Assembly (NCBI GenBank): GCA_030830945.1
Contig: JAURLY010000162.1
Location: forward strand, 1-5,784
Source: Gammaproteobacteria bacterium
Lineage (GTDB): Bacteria > Pseudomonadota > Gammaproteobacteria > Pseudomonadales > GM7GCV1
Direction: 5' to 3'
Length of the DNA: 5,784 nt
The notes beneath the pieces were generated by a model that was not told the origin of the DNA, searched no databases, and was given only the letters and a program-made list of their open reading frames with translations. The translations under genes and the position numbers were made by a program. How positions within the stretch are numbered: the first letter of the stretch is position 1; every line of letters starts with the position of its first letter. Of this stretch, positions 1-5,784 are shown piece after piece.

Positions 1-836
1 TATACATTATTATTTTGGCGGCTTTCGGCGTGATCTCCGAGATCATCCCGACCTTCAGCCGCAAGCCTCTATTTGGCTATAGCTCTATGGTGTACGCGAC
101 GGCGTCTATTGCCTTCCTGTCATTCATTGTATGGGCTCACCACATGTTCACCGTGGGCATGCCTGTTGGAGGCGAGTTGTACTTCATGTACGCCACCATG
201 CTGATTGCGGTACCGACAGCGGCCAAGGTGTTCAACTGGATTACCACCATGTTCAAGGGCGCCATTACTTTTGAAACACCCATGCTTTTTGCTATTGCTT
301 TTGTGGTTCTGTTTACCGTGGGCGGATTTACTGGCTTGATGCTGGCGATTGCACCTGCAGATATTCAATACCATGACAGCTACTTCGTTGTGGCGCACTT
401 TCACTACGTGATGGTAGCGGGTGCGGTATTCAGCATGTCTGCTTCGGTTTACTACTGGTTACCCAAATGGTGTGGTCGTATGTACAGCGAAGCCATGGGT
501 AAAGCACATTTCTGGATTTCTTTTATCGGGTTCAACATTACCTTCTTCCCGCAGCATTTCCTCGGCCTAGGTGGTATGCCTCGTCGTTATGCAGACTACG
601 CGCTGCAATTTGCTGACTGGAATATGGTGAGCTCAATCGGTGCGTTCATTTATGGCGCGTCGCAGATCCTGTTCTTGTACAACGTGATCGCGACTATCCG
701 TAACGGTAAAAAAGTTGATGATCCACAAGTGTGGGAAGGAGCGCGTGGTCTGGAGTGGACTGTTCCAACACCAGCGCCTTATCACACATTTACCACACCG
801 CCTGACGTTAATCAGAAAGCGGAAGAGCTCCACTAA
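1..836 (+). CDS. coxA: cytochrome c oxidase subunit I (aa3-type), C-terminal part, 5' truncated by window
   Basis: This is the catalytic subunit of the aa3 heme-copper oxidase in the inner membrane, which reduces O2 to water with electrons from cytochrome c while pumping protons. The frame is open from the first base; the first whole codon (3-5) is a Tyr. It starts the run YIIIL that follows HPEV in the family, so it should be the active-site Tyr cross-linked to a CuB His; that His and the nearby Glu lie outside the window. About 277 residues are present, roughly half of the usual ~530. Visible landmarks are WAHH (two CuB histidines, 138-143), PTAAK (the K-channel Lys, 225-227), HDSYFVVAHFHY (Mg-site His/Asp, then HFH at 396-404 giving the heme a3 and heme a ligands) and PRRYADY (the Arg pair near heme propionates, 582-587). 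Hydrophobic stretches fit the last six or so helices. It ends in TAA, 17 nt before cox11. The first in-frame TTG, at 15, is not a start. Confidence 0.98.
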   Translation, partial: YIIILAAFGVISEIIPTFSRKPLFGYSSMVYATASIAFLSFIVWAHHMFTVGMPVGGELYFMYATMLIAVPTAAKVFNWITTMFKGAITFETPMLFAIAFVVLFTVGGFTGLMLAIAPADIQYHDSYFVVAHFHYVMVAGAVFSMSASVYYWLPKWCGRMYSEAMGKAHFWISFIGFNITFFPQHFLGLGGMPRRYADYALQFADWNMVSSIGAFIYGASQILFLYNVIATIRNGKKVDDPQVWEGARGLEWTVPTPAPYHTFTTPPDVNQKAEELH

Positions 837-853
837 GGAGATAAGTAACGAAA

Positions 854-1423
854 ATGGCAGATAACACAGGCCGCAACGAGAGGAAGGTTGGCAAGACAGT
901 CGTTAAATCAGCTGTCGGTGCGGTGTTGATGTTTGCTTTTGCGGTGTTTGTGATGCCGCCTCTTTATGACATGTTTTGTGAGATCACCGGAATTGGTGAC
1001 AAGACAGCAAGCAAGTATGAAGGGGCGGTTAGTGCTATCGATGAGTCGCGCACGATCAAGGTGCAGTTTATAGCGACGAATGAAGCCACCATGTCATGGG
1101 ATTTTGAGCCTAATATCTTTGAGGTAGAAGTTCATCCCGGGGAAGCTACCCGAATTACCTATTTCGCCAAAAATCGAACCAGGCGGGATATGGTGGCTCA
1201 GGCTATCCCTAACATTGTGCCGACTTCAGCAGTGAAGTACTTCCATAAAACGGAGTGTTTCTGTTTCGATCAGCAACCACTGCAAGCAGGGGCAGAGGCT
1301 AATATGCCTTTGGTGTTTATTGTTGATCGGGATCTTCCCAAAGCAATTACCACCATCACTCTGTCGTACAGTATTTTTGATGTCACCGATATGTTTAGCG
1401 ATGGCGTCGCAGGTATTAACTAG
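854..1423 (+). CDS. cox11: cytochrome c oxidase assembly protein Cox11/CtaG (CuB copper chaperone)
   Basis: Cox11 is a membrane-anchored copper protein that delivers copper to the CuB site of subunit I. At 189 residues it has normal family length. A short polar N-terminus precedes a single membrane helix at about residues 17-35, followed by a periplasmic beta-rich domain. The copper signature is clear: CFCF within HKTECFCFDQQ gives Cys135 and Cys137, and a third conserved Cys (Cys42, in YDMFCEITG) sits just after the helix. The family YF-K-x2-CFCF-x2-Q-x-L and MPLVF blocks are intact. The start ATG has an AAGGAG Shine-Dalgarno at 835-840 that overlaps the coxA stop codon, with a rather long 13-nt spacer; this suggests co-translation with coxA. 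The name ctaG is used for this family in Pseudomonas-type bacteria but also for an unrelated Bacillus protein. Confidence 0.97.
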   Translation: MADNTGRNERKVGKTVVKSAVGAVLMFAFAVFVMPPLYDMFCEITGIGDKTASKYEGAVSAIDESRTIKVQFIATNEATMSWDFEPNIFEVEVHPGEATRITYFAKNRTRRDMVAQAIPNIVPTSAVKYFHKTECFCFDQQPLQAGAEANMPLVFIVDRDLPKAITTITLSYSIFDVTDMFSDGVAGIN

Positions 1424-1424
1424 A

Positions 1425-1440
1425 TTGGGCTAAAACCCAA
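1425..1440 (+). other. small hairpin between cox11 and cox3
   Basis: TTGGG (1425-1429) and CCCAA (1436-1440) are perfect complements around a 6-nt loop, directly after the cox11 stop. The 5-bp stem is followed by an A-rich stretch, not a T-run, so it is not an intrinsic terminator. It might act as an mRNA processing or stability element within the operon, or be chance. Confidence 0.3.
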
Positions 1441-1465
1441 ACAACAAAACCGGAGAAAAAACAAA

Positions 1466-2371
1466 ATGGCAGCTGAAGGTACTTATTACGTTCCTGAGCA
1501 GAGCAAACTGCCCATCATTGTTGGTTTGTCACTCGGCCTTTCCGCCTATGGCGCAGGCAAGATCATGATTGATGGTAGCTACGGCGCGCTTCTGGTGGGG
1601 ATGATCCTGGTATGGGGAACCCTGGCTTATTGGTGGAATCTAGTTATCAAGGAAAACATGCAGGGATTGGTAGATGACCAGCTTAAGCGCTCATATGTTT
1701 GGGGTATCGGCTGGTTTATCTTTTCCGAAGTCATGTTTTTCTCTGCATTCTTTGGCGCGCTCTTCTATGTGCGTAACGTGGCATTGCCAACACTGGGTGG
1801 TTGGGAAATGGGCGTAGCTAACCCGGAAGAGTGGGGTGGTTTCAGTCCGTCCTGGCCTTTAATGGTCACTCCAGATCAGTCCCTTAATGGTGATTCGTCC
1901 GTCATGAAAGGCCCAGAGCATGCGTTTACTTTTCCCGGGTGGAGCAATATTTTCCACTGGTTGCCATTGTGGGGCACTCTTATCCTCATGACCTCAAGTT
2001 GGACTGTGCACGTTGCTCACCATGCACTCAAACATGGCGATAACCGCAAGAAATTTAATATCTGGCTGGGTATAACCGTTATCCTCGGTTCTACTTTCCT
2101 TTGTTTGCAGGCCTATGAGTACTATGAGGCGTATCACCACCTTGGCCTGACTTTGAAATCCGGCATCTATGGTACGACGTTCTTTATGCTGACAGGTTTC
2201 CACGGTGCGCATGTGACCATGGGTACCATCATGCTGCTCGTACAGCTGATTCGCTCATTCAAGGGTCACTTTACCGAGAATGATCATTTTGGTTTCGAAA
2301 TGGCATCTTGGTACTGGCACTTTGTTGATGTGGTTTGGGTGATGCTTTTCTTCTTCGTATATATCCTTTAA
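1466..2371 (+). CDS. cox3: cytochrome c oxidase subunit III
   Basis: This is the non-catalytic core subunit of aa3 oxidase, an integral membrane protein that binds subunit I and helps sustain turnover and proton uptake. It has 301 residues with seven predicted helices at about 15-35, 40-60, 79-102, 165-187, 197-217, 235-260 and 282-301. Family motifs are clear: FSEVMFFSAFFGALFY with the conserved helix-III Glu (Glu88), LTGFHGAHVTMGT (245-253) and the C-terminal YWHFVDVVWVMLFFFVYIL. It is somewhat longer than the ~260-residue mitochondrial form, largely because of an extended, Trp- and Pro-rich loop at about 105-160 between helices 3 and 4. I believe such a loop is common in gammaproteobacterial homologs. 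The start ATG is supported by GGAG at 1452-1455 (10-nt spacing) and by the N-terminal GTYYVPEQSKLPI, typical of the family. It lies 42 nt after cox11 and is followed by a terminator, so it probably ends the coxA transcript. Confidence 0.98.
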   Translation: MAAEGTYYVPEQSKLPIIVGLSLGLSAYGAGKIMIDGSYGALLVGMILVWGTLAYWWNLVIKENMQGLVDDQLKRSYVWGIGWFIFSEVMFFSAFFGALFYVRNVALPTLGGWEMGVANPEEWGGFSPSWPLMVTPDQSLNGDSSVMKGPEHAFTFPGWSNIFHWLPLWGTLILMTSSWTVHVAHHALKHGDNRKKFNIWLGITVILGSTFLCLQAYEYYEAYHHLGLTLKSGIYGTTFFMLTGFHGAHVTMGTIMLLVQLIRSFKGHFTENDHFGFEMASWYWHFVDVVWVMLFFFVYIL

Positions 2372-2416
2372 GAAGGGTACTTTCCCACTTATTTGTTTAT
2401 ATAGGGAAGAGATAAG

Positions 2417-2443
2417 AAACGGCCAGTTGTACTGTCCGTTTTT
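2417..2443 (+). terminator. probable Rho-independent terminator after cox3, possibly bidirectional
   Basis: An 11-nt arm (AAACGGCCAGT, 2417-2427) and its near-perfect complement (ACTGTCCGTTT, 2431-2441) enclose a TGT loop, with one internal mismatch. The stem runs into TTTTT (2439-2443), which fits an intrinsic terminator for the coxA-cox11-cox3 transcript, 45 nt past the cox3 stop. Read on the other strand the same stem ends in GTTT followed by a pyrimidine-rich stretch. It could therefore also stop the converging reverse-strand gene, more weakly. Confidence 0.75.
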
Positions 2444-2466
2444 GTCTGGGAAGAAAACCGAAGGGG

Positions 2467-2712
2467 TTATTCGTCGATGATTCTTTCAGGGTGTAATTCA
2501 CGATCCCAGGGCGCTTGGCTACCAAGTTGGCCAGTGCCGATGCCATAGGCGATAGTGCCAACTAGTGCAGTTGCCAGGCTGATACGTATAAACAAGGCAT
2601 AAAGTACGCGTTTGCGCTCATTGCCCTTGTCTTTGACCAGAAACCAAAAACCGGTGAAAAGACTGGCAAGCATGGCAATGAGTAAGATGAAGACGATCAG
2701 TTTTAAAAGCAT
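2467..2712 (-). CDS. small two-helix membrane protein, DUF2909 (twin transmembrane protein) family
   Basis: The 81-residue product has two hydrophobic helices, about residues 2-26 and 36-60. A basic KDKGNERKR segment links them, and a polar acidic tail follows (GTGQLGSQAPW at 59-69, ending in RIIDE). The overall pattern, including LFTGFWFLVKD and GQLGSQAPW, matches the DUF2909 'twin transmembrane protein' family, which I recall sitting at this exact place in Pseudomonas cox clusters. No biochemical role is known to me; position suggests some link to oxidase assembly or regulation, which is inference. It is the only gene here on the reverse strand. It converges on cox3 with a shared terminator and diverges from surf1. 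The ATG (complement of 2710-2712) has no strong Shine-Dalgarno, and I see no convincing sigma-70 promoter in the 54 nt upstream. The conserved-looking protein makes a chance ORF unlikely. Confidence 0.88.
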   Translation of the reverse strand: MLLKLIVFILLIAMLASLFTGFWFLVKDKGNERKRVLYALFIRISLATALVGTIAYGIGTGQLGSQAPWDRELHPERIIDE

Positions 2713-2758
2713 GGTCGATCTGAAATTAAAATTGAGTCGCTATTTAAACACAGCGGCG

Positions 2759-2788
2759 TGTTTGGTTGATCATAAAATCAACCAAACA
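2759..2788. repeat. perfect 12-bp inverted repeat in the divergent DUF2909/surf1 spacer
   Basis: TGTTTGGTTGAT (2759-2770) and ATCAACCAAACA (2777-2788) are exact reverse complements around the 6-nt spacer CATAAA. The element lies 46 nt upstream of the DUF2909 start and 5 nt before the surf1 Shine-Dalgarno. The core TTGAT-N6-ATCAA has FNR/Anr-type half-sites, but the canonical spacer is N4. There is no T-run on either strand, so a terminator is unlikely. It may be an operator for the divergent genes or a hairpin in the surf1 leader; function is unproven. Confidence 0.8.
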
Positions 2789-2793
2789 TAATC

Positions 2794-2803
2794 AGGCGGA
2801 GGT
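2794..2803 (+). promoter_or_regulatory. Shine-Dalgarno supporting surf1 start at TTG 2814
   Basis: AGGCGGAGGT contains GGAGGT (2798-2803), close to the ideal anti-16S complement, 10 nt before the in-frame TTG at 2814. This is the best ribosome site in the spacer. It argues against the upstream TTG at 2766, which would lie inside the inverted repeat and lacks a site of its own. An in-frame GTG at 2802 overlaps the motif and is less likely. Confidence 0.6.
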
Positions 2804-2813
2804 GCCGGGCACT

Positions 2814-3557
2814 TTGTCGAATCAGGTCAAATTCAAATGGCATTGGGATATTAAATTCCTGCTTTTGGTGTGTGCAGTATTGCCGCTCACTATATCCGCC
2901 ATTTTTTGGCAGTTGGATCGTGCTGGGCAAAAACGGGAAATACTTCGACAGCTCGATGAGGGCATGGCAAATGCCCCGGTCAGTCTGGAATCCCTGCCGG
3001 CAAGCCCCCAAAACTACACGCAGGTGATCGTGGAGGGGCGTTGGGCGGAGCAAGTATTTTTATTGGACAATCGCACACGCTATGGCCGAGTAGGCTATGA
3101 GGTAGTTGGACTAATTGAGCGCACCAACGATGTGCCGGTTTTAGTAAATCGAGGCTGGATTGCGGCTGGCAATGACCGCAGTGTATTGCCGGAAATCGAT
3201 ATTCCTCCTGGAAATCATCGTGTCGAGGGATACCTATATCGATCAACCCAAAAGCCGATTGTGTTTGCGGAGCAGCAGTGGTCGGGTAAGTGGCCTGAAA
3301 GGATACAGGTAATAGATTTTGAGTTAATGCAGCAACGACTGAGTGGAGATCTTTATCCTTCTGTAGTGCGGATTAGCCCAGAATCTCCTTTGGCCTATCA
3401 GGCCGATTGGCATGTTGAGCGCAAGGGGCCGGGAATGCATATTGGCTATGCTATCCAATGGACGTTGATCTCCTTGTTGATTGTCATCATGTGCCTTTTT
3501 GTAAACAGCAATTTGAAGGATTGGTTGAAACAACGCAGAAGAAACCGAAACCAGTAA
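2814..3557 (+). CDS. surf1: SURF1 family cytochrome oxidase assembly protein
   Basis: SURF1 (Shy1) proteins assist assembly of aa3 oxidase subunit I, probably during heme A insertion. From the TTG at 2814 the product has 247 residues; a TTG at 2766 would add 16. The topology is typical: one helix near the N-terminus (about 12-32, ending in FWQLDRAGQKRE), a periplasmic domain, and a second helix (about 212-230) before a basic C-terminus. Family motifs visible are LLDNRTRYGRVGYEV (83-97), VLVNRGWIA (109-117), GYLYRS and HIGYAIQWT (209-217). The His in this last motif belongs to a conserved position proposed to contact heme. I prefer 2814 because a strong GGAGGT lies 10 nt upstream and family N-termini are short before the helix. 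It heads the second forward operon, with only 4 nt to the next gene. No clear promoter is visible; one may lie in the spacer with the inverted repeat. Confidence 0.93.
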   Translation: MSNQVKFKWHWDIKFLLLVCAVLPLTISAIFWQLDRAGQKREILRQLDEGMANAPVSLESLPASPQNYTQVIVEGRWAEQVFLLDNRTRYGRVGYEVVGLIERTNDVPVLVNRGWIAAGNDRSVLPEIDIPPGNHRVEGYLYRSTQKPIVFAEQQWSGKWPERIQVIDFELMQQRLSGDLYPSVVRISPESPLAYQADWHVERKGPGMHIGYAIQWTLISLLIVIMCLFVNSNLKDWLKQRRRNRNQ

Positions 3558-3561
3558 AGAT

Positions 3562-4167
3562 ATGAACAATACGACAAACCACCAAAAATCCAGCAAACCA
3601 TGGCCACTCTACGTAATTGTCGGCATGGTCACTGGCGTCTTGTTGCTGGGTTATCTGCTCGCTCCAAAGACAGAAGAAGGCAAGCTCGCCTGGATAGAAA
3701 TACTGGGAACCACCAACAACGGCATGCTATTAAACCCTCCAGTTGAAGTATCGCCTGGTCAAATTCTGGGCCTGGATGGCCAGCCCTGGGCTGCCATGGA
3801 CGACGGCACCTGGAAAATGGTACTGCTGGTTCAGGGCGACTGCGGTGAAACCTGTATCGCTCGTATGAAAGAGCTTCATGCCATGCGTATTCGTTTGCAG
3901 CGTGACGCGAGTGAGTTAACGCTGGGATTACTGGTGCAAGACGCCGAACATTTGCCGAGCGTACCGGTTGCCGATGATATCCATGAACTACAGCTAGGAG
4001 GCACAGCACTGTTAGAGAATTTGAAACAGACGAATGTCGCAGACTCGCAGCAGCCTACGGTTCTATTGATGAACCCGATTGATGTTTTCATGCTGGCCTA
4101 TATGCCAGAAAACTCAGGTGTCGAAATCCTTGAAGACTTTGAGCACCTTTTAAAACTGGCACACTAA
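3562..4167 (+). CDS. membrane-anchored thioredoxin/SCO-like protein of the cox cluster, function unknown
   Basis: The 201-residue product has a short polar N-terminus, one membrane helix (about 15-34) and a soluble domain that should face the periplasm. The domain reads like a compact thioredoxin/SCO fold: WKMVLLVQGDCGETCIARM supplies a beta strand and then a CxxxC pair (Cys94, Cys98, at 3841-3855). Later come PTVLLMNP (165-172), a likely cis-Pro and strand region, and a final amphipathic helix. SCO copper chaperones share the CxxxC spacing but have CP after the first Cys or the pair and a distal His; here neither the Pro nor an obvious equivalent His is seen. Direct SCO-type copper binding is therefore uncertain, and a thiol-reducing role is an alternative. 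I recall an uncharacterised homolog in the same place in Pseudomonas (between surf1 and cox15). It starts 4 nt after surf1 with a weak ribosome site, suggesting translational coupling. Confidence 0.87.
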   Translation: MNNTTNHQKSSKPWPLYVIVGMVTGVLLLGYLLAPKTEEGKLAWIEILGTTNNGMLLNPPVEVSPGQILGLDGQPWAAMDDGTWKMVLLVQGDCGETCIARMKELHAMRIRLQRDASELTLGLLVQDAEHLPSVPVADDIHELQLGGTALLENLKQTNVADSQQPTVLLMNPIDVFMLAYMPENSGVEILEDFEHLLKLAH

Positions 4168-4189
4168 GCTTTTACTCCAAGAGACCCTA

Positions 4190-5248
4190 ATGAAATCGCT
4201 ATTTTCCAACTCCCTCCCTGGATTTCGCCTTGCTTTGATTGGCATCGTGTTGGCCGCCGGTGTTGTAGGCCTCGGTGCCTTTACCCGTCTGGTGCATGCG
4301 GGTTTGGGTTGCCCCGATTGGCCAGGTTGTTACGGGCATTTGCTTTGGCCCAATGAGGCGCATGAGATTGCTGCAGCCAATGAAGCGTTTCCGGATATGC
4401 CGGTTATCGACGGCAAACCCTGGCCAGAGATGGTTCATCGTTATTTTGCCGGCACACTGGGCCTGCTGATTTTGGCCATGGCTGTTCTGGCGATCCGGAA
4501 TCGTCAGGATAAAAGCTATCCATTCCGGCAACCGCTATTCATGCTTTTCCTGGTGATATGGCAGGCGCTGTTTGGAATGTGGACGGTAACCTTAAAGCTA
4601 TGGCCACAAGTTGTGACGATTCATCTGATGGGAGGATTCGCGACCTTTGTACTAATCGTTGTTATGGCTCAAAGGCTGTCATCATACCAATGGCGGCTTC
4701 CAGAGAAACAACTTGATAAAGTTCTCTCACTGAAGCCGTGGCTTATCTTGGGAATAATCATTGTTGCCCTGCAGATCACATTGGGTGGCTGGGTGGCCTC
4801 AAATTATGCGGCGCTTGCGTGTCCGCCTAAAGAATTTCCGACATGCTTTGGTTCCTACTGGCCGGATATGGACTTTGTCCATGGATTTAATTTTGCCCAA
4901 CATATCGGGCCAAATTATCTTGGGGGATTGCTTCATAATGAAGCCCGTGTGGCTATTCATTATATGCATCGCGTGGGGGCCCTGATCACGACGGCTTATC
5001 TGATCTTTCTCGCTTTCAAATGCTTATTTATCGGTTTCAAACCCCTGTCATTGCTTACCAAATTGATGGTTACTGTATTAGCCATTCAGGTGATTTTGGG
5101 CATCAGCAACGTTATGATGGCGCTGCCTTTGTTCATCGCTGTGGCGCACAATGTAGTTGGTGCAATTTTGCTGGCTGTGGTCTGCAGTATGGCCACACAA
5201 TGTCTGCGAGCACAGAGGCTGGAAACTCGGGAAATACAAGGGGAATAG
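4190..5248 (+). CDS. cox15: heme A synthase, COX15/CtaA family
   Basis: Heme A synthase oxidises the C8 methyl of heme O to a formyl group, giving heme A for aa3 oxidase. The 352-residue product has about eight membrane helices (near 13-33, 86-102, 114-134, 142-160, 184-204, 258-280, 290-308, 313-335), arranged as the usual two four-helix halves. The expected heme ligands are present: His83 in PEMVHRYFAG (with the conserved Glu80), His145 in TIHLMGG, His260 in IHYMHRVGA and His320 in VAHNVVGA. The N-terminal GAFTRLVHAGLGCPDWPGC carries a Cys pair (41, 47). A second pair, ACPPKEFPTC (211, 219), follows helix 5, fitting the cysteine-containing class. The ATG lies 22 nt after the preceding stop with a weak AAGAGA site (4179-4184). 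It is followed after 1 nt by ctaB, so the last two heme A steps are translationally linked. Confidence 0.97.
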   Translation: MKSLFSNSLPGFRLALIGIVLAAGVVGLGAFTRLVHAGLGCPDWPGCYGHLLWPNEAHEIAAANEAFPDMPVIDGKPWPEMVHRYFAGTLGLLILAMAVLAIRNRQDKSYPFRQPLFMLFLVIWQALFGMWTVTLKLWPQVVTIHLMGGFATFVLIVVMAQRLSSYQWRLPEKQLDKVLSLKPWLILGIIIVALQITLGGWVASNYAALACPPKEFPTCFGSYWPDMDFVHGFNFAQHIGPNYLGGLLHNEARVAIHYMHRVGALITTAYLIFLAFKCLFIGFKPLSLLTKLMVTVLAIQVILGISNVMMALPLFIAVAHNVVGAILLAVVCSMATQCLRAQRLETREIQGE

Positions 5249-5249
5249 G

Positions 5250-5784
5250 ATGAGCACAGAGGCGAGCGTCTCCGCTACCTTCAGTGATTATCTGGAGCTG
5301 ACCAAACCCAGGGTCGTTGCTCTTATGATTCTCACCTCCGTTATTGGCATGATGTTGGCAGTCCCCGGCATGGTGCCGCTGGATGCCCTGATACTAGGCA
5401 ATCTCGGCATAGCCCTGTGTGCAGGCTCTGCGGCTGCTATCAATCATCTGGTCGACCGTCAGGTTGACCTGAAGATGGCTCGAACTCGCAATAGGCCCGT
5501 GGCAACTGGTCGCGTAGACCCGGTACCAGCAAGCTTGTTTGCCTTTGTCATAGGCGCTTTAGGCACCTACATACTAGTCGCTTATGTCAACATGCTCACC
5601 GCTGTCCTGACGATACTCTCACTGGTTGGATACGCCGTTGTGTACACCCTCTGGCTCAAACGCGCGACCCCACAAAATATAGTGATTGGTGGTTTGGCTG
5701 GCGCCATGCCACCTTTACTTGGTTGGGTGTCTGAAACCAATCAAATGGCAGCCGCTCCTTGGTTGTTGGTTATGATTATATTCA
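5250..5784 (+). CDS. ctaB: protoheme IX farnesyltransferase (heme O synthase), 3' truncated by window
   Basis: This UbiA-family membrane prenyltransferase adds a farnesyl group from farnesyl diphosphate to heme B, giving heme O, the substrate of Cox15. The frame stays open to the window end, giving 178 residues of a usual ~290-300. Motifs seen are YLELTKPRVVALMILTS near the N-terminus and the first Asp-rich motif NHLVDRQVD (Asn65, Asp69, Asp73; Mg-diphosphate binding), followed by MARTRNRPVATGRV. Then comes YTLWLKRATPQNIVIGG with AGAMPPLLGW (150-159), diagnostic of the heme O synthase branch over other UbiA enzymes. The second Asp-rich region lies beyond the window. The start ATG is fixed by AAGGGG at 5238-5243 (6-nt spacing), inside the end of cox15, with a single base between the cox15 stop and this ATG. 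The name cyoE is used for the same family in bo3 loci; the context here favours ctaB. Confidence 0.96.
   Translation, partial: MSTEASVSATFSDYLELTKPRVVALMILTSVIGMMLAVPGMVPLDALILGNLGIALCAGSAAAINHLVDRQVDLKMARTRNRPVATGRVDPVPASLFAFVIGALGTYILVAYVNMLTAVLTILSLVGYAVVYTLWLKRATPQNIVIGGLAGAMPPLLGWVSETNQMAAAPWLLVMIIF

Noticed and set aside
120..404. Reverse-strand ORF of 94 codons inside coxA
   Set aside because: It lies wholly within the strongly conserved coxA frame, and its translation is rich in Cys, His and Asn with no recognisable domain. It is a shadow frame, as are the other reverse ORFs inside cox3, surf1, the SCO-like gene and cox15.
1425..1440. Intrinsic terminator between cox11 and cox3
   Set aside because: The stem is only 5 bp and is followed by A-rich sequence without a T-run. 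A stop here would also cut cox3 off from its operon.
2766..2781. Canonical FNR/Anr box
   Set aside because: The half-sites TTGAT and ATCAA are present, but the spacer is 6 nt and the consensus requires 4. It is kept only as an inverted repeat of unknown function.
2713..2813. Sigma-70 promoters in the divergent spacer
   Set aside because: AT-rich stretches such as TATTTA at 2741 and TAAAAT at 2773 exist, but none has a fitting -35 element at 16-18 nt on either strand, so no promoter is called.
3629..4009. Reverse-strand ORF of 126 codons opposite the SCO-like gene
   Set aside because: The forward frame has a membrane helix, a CxxxC motif and operon spacing. The reverse product is Arg- and Pro-rich low-information sequence without a family pattern.
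4761..4985. Alternative forward-frame ORF inside cox15
   Set aside because: It overlaps the conserved cox15 region containing the second Cys pair and His260. It has no ribosome site or recognisable protein pattern.

Overview
The window is a bacterial chromosomal segment carrying most of an aa3-type cytochrome c oxidase (complex IV) locus. It holds structural subunits I and III, the copper insertion factor Cox11, the assembly factor SURF1 and the heme A biosynthesis genes cox15/ctaA and ctaB. Protein sequence styles point to a gammaproteobacterium. The order coxA-cox11-cox3-(reverse DUF2909)-surf1-(thioredoxin-like hypothetical)-cox15-ctaB matches my recollection of the Pseudomonas aeruginosa PA0106-PA0113 region. 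The moderate base composition is less GC-rich than Pseudomonas, so a marine or Cellvibrio-type relative is plausible, but the genus cannot be fixed from the sequence alone.

Layout. Positions 1-836 are the C-terminal half of coxA (subunit I), cut by the window edge just after the His-Pro-Glu of the active-site helix. cox11 (854-1423) and cox3 (1466-2371) follow on the same strand. A probable intrinsic terminator (2417-2443) then closes this first transcription unit. A small reverse-strand gene for a two-helix membrane protein of the DUF2909 type (2467-2712) converges on that terminator. It is divergent from a second forward unit: surf1 (about 2814-3557), a membrane-anchored thioredoxin/SCO-like protein with a CxxxC motif (3562-4167), cox15 (4190-5248) and ctaB (5250 to the window end, truncated). 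Spacings of 4, 22 and 1 nt in this second unit indicate an operon. No gap longer than 300 bases lacks a gene.

How the genes work together. CtaB farnesylates heme B to heme O and Cox15 oxidises heme O to heme A. SURF1 is thought to help place heme A in subunit I, and Cox11 delivers copper to the CuB site of subunit I. Subunit III stabilises the core. The thioredoxin-like protein is a plausible extra copper or thiol factor, but its function is not established. The DUF2909 protein has no known role that I can state.

The region is mostly a well-known respiratory locus, and I see no new system. The most notable unexplained signal is a perfect 12-bp inverted repeat (2759-2788) in the divergent DUF2909/surf1 spacer. 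Its core has FNR/Anr-like half-sites at a non-canonical spacing.
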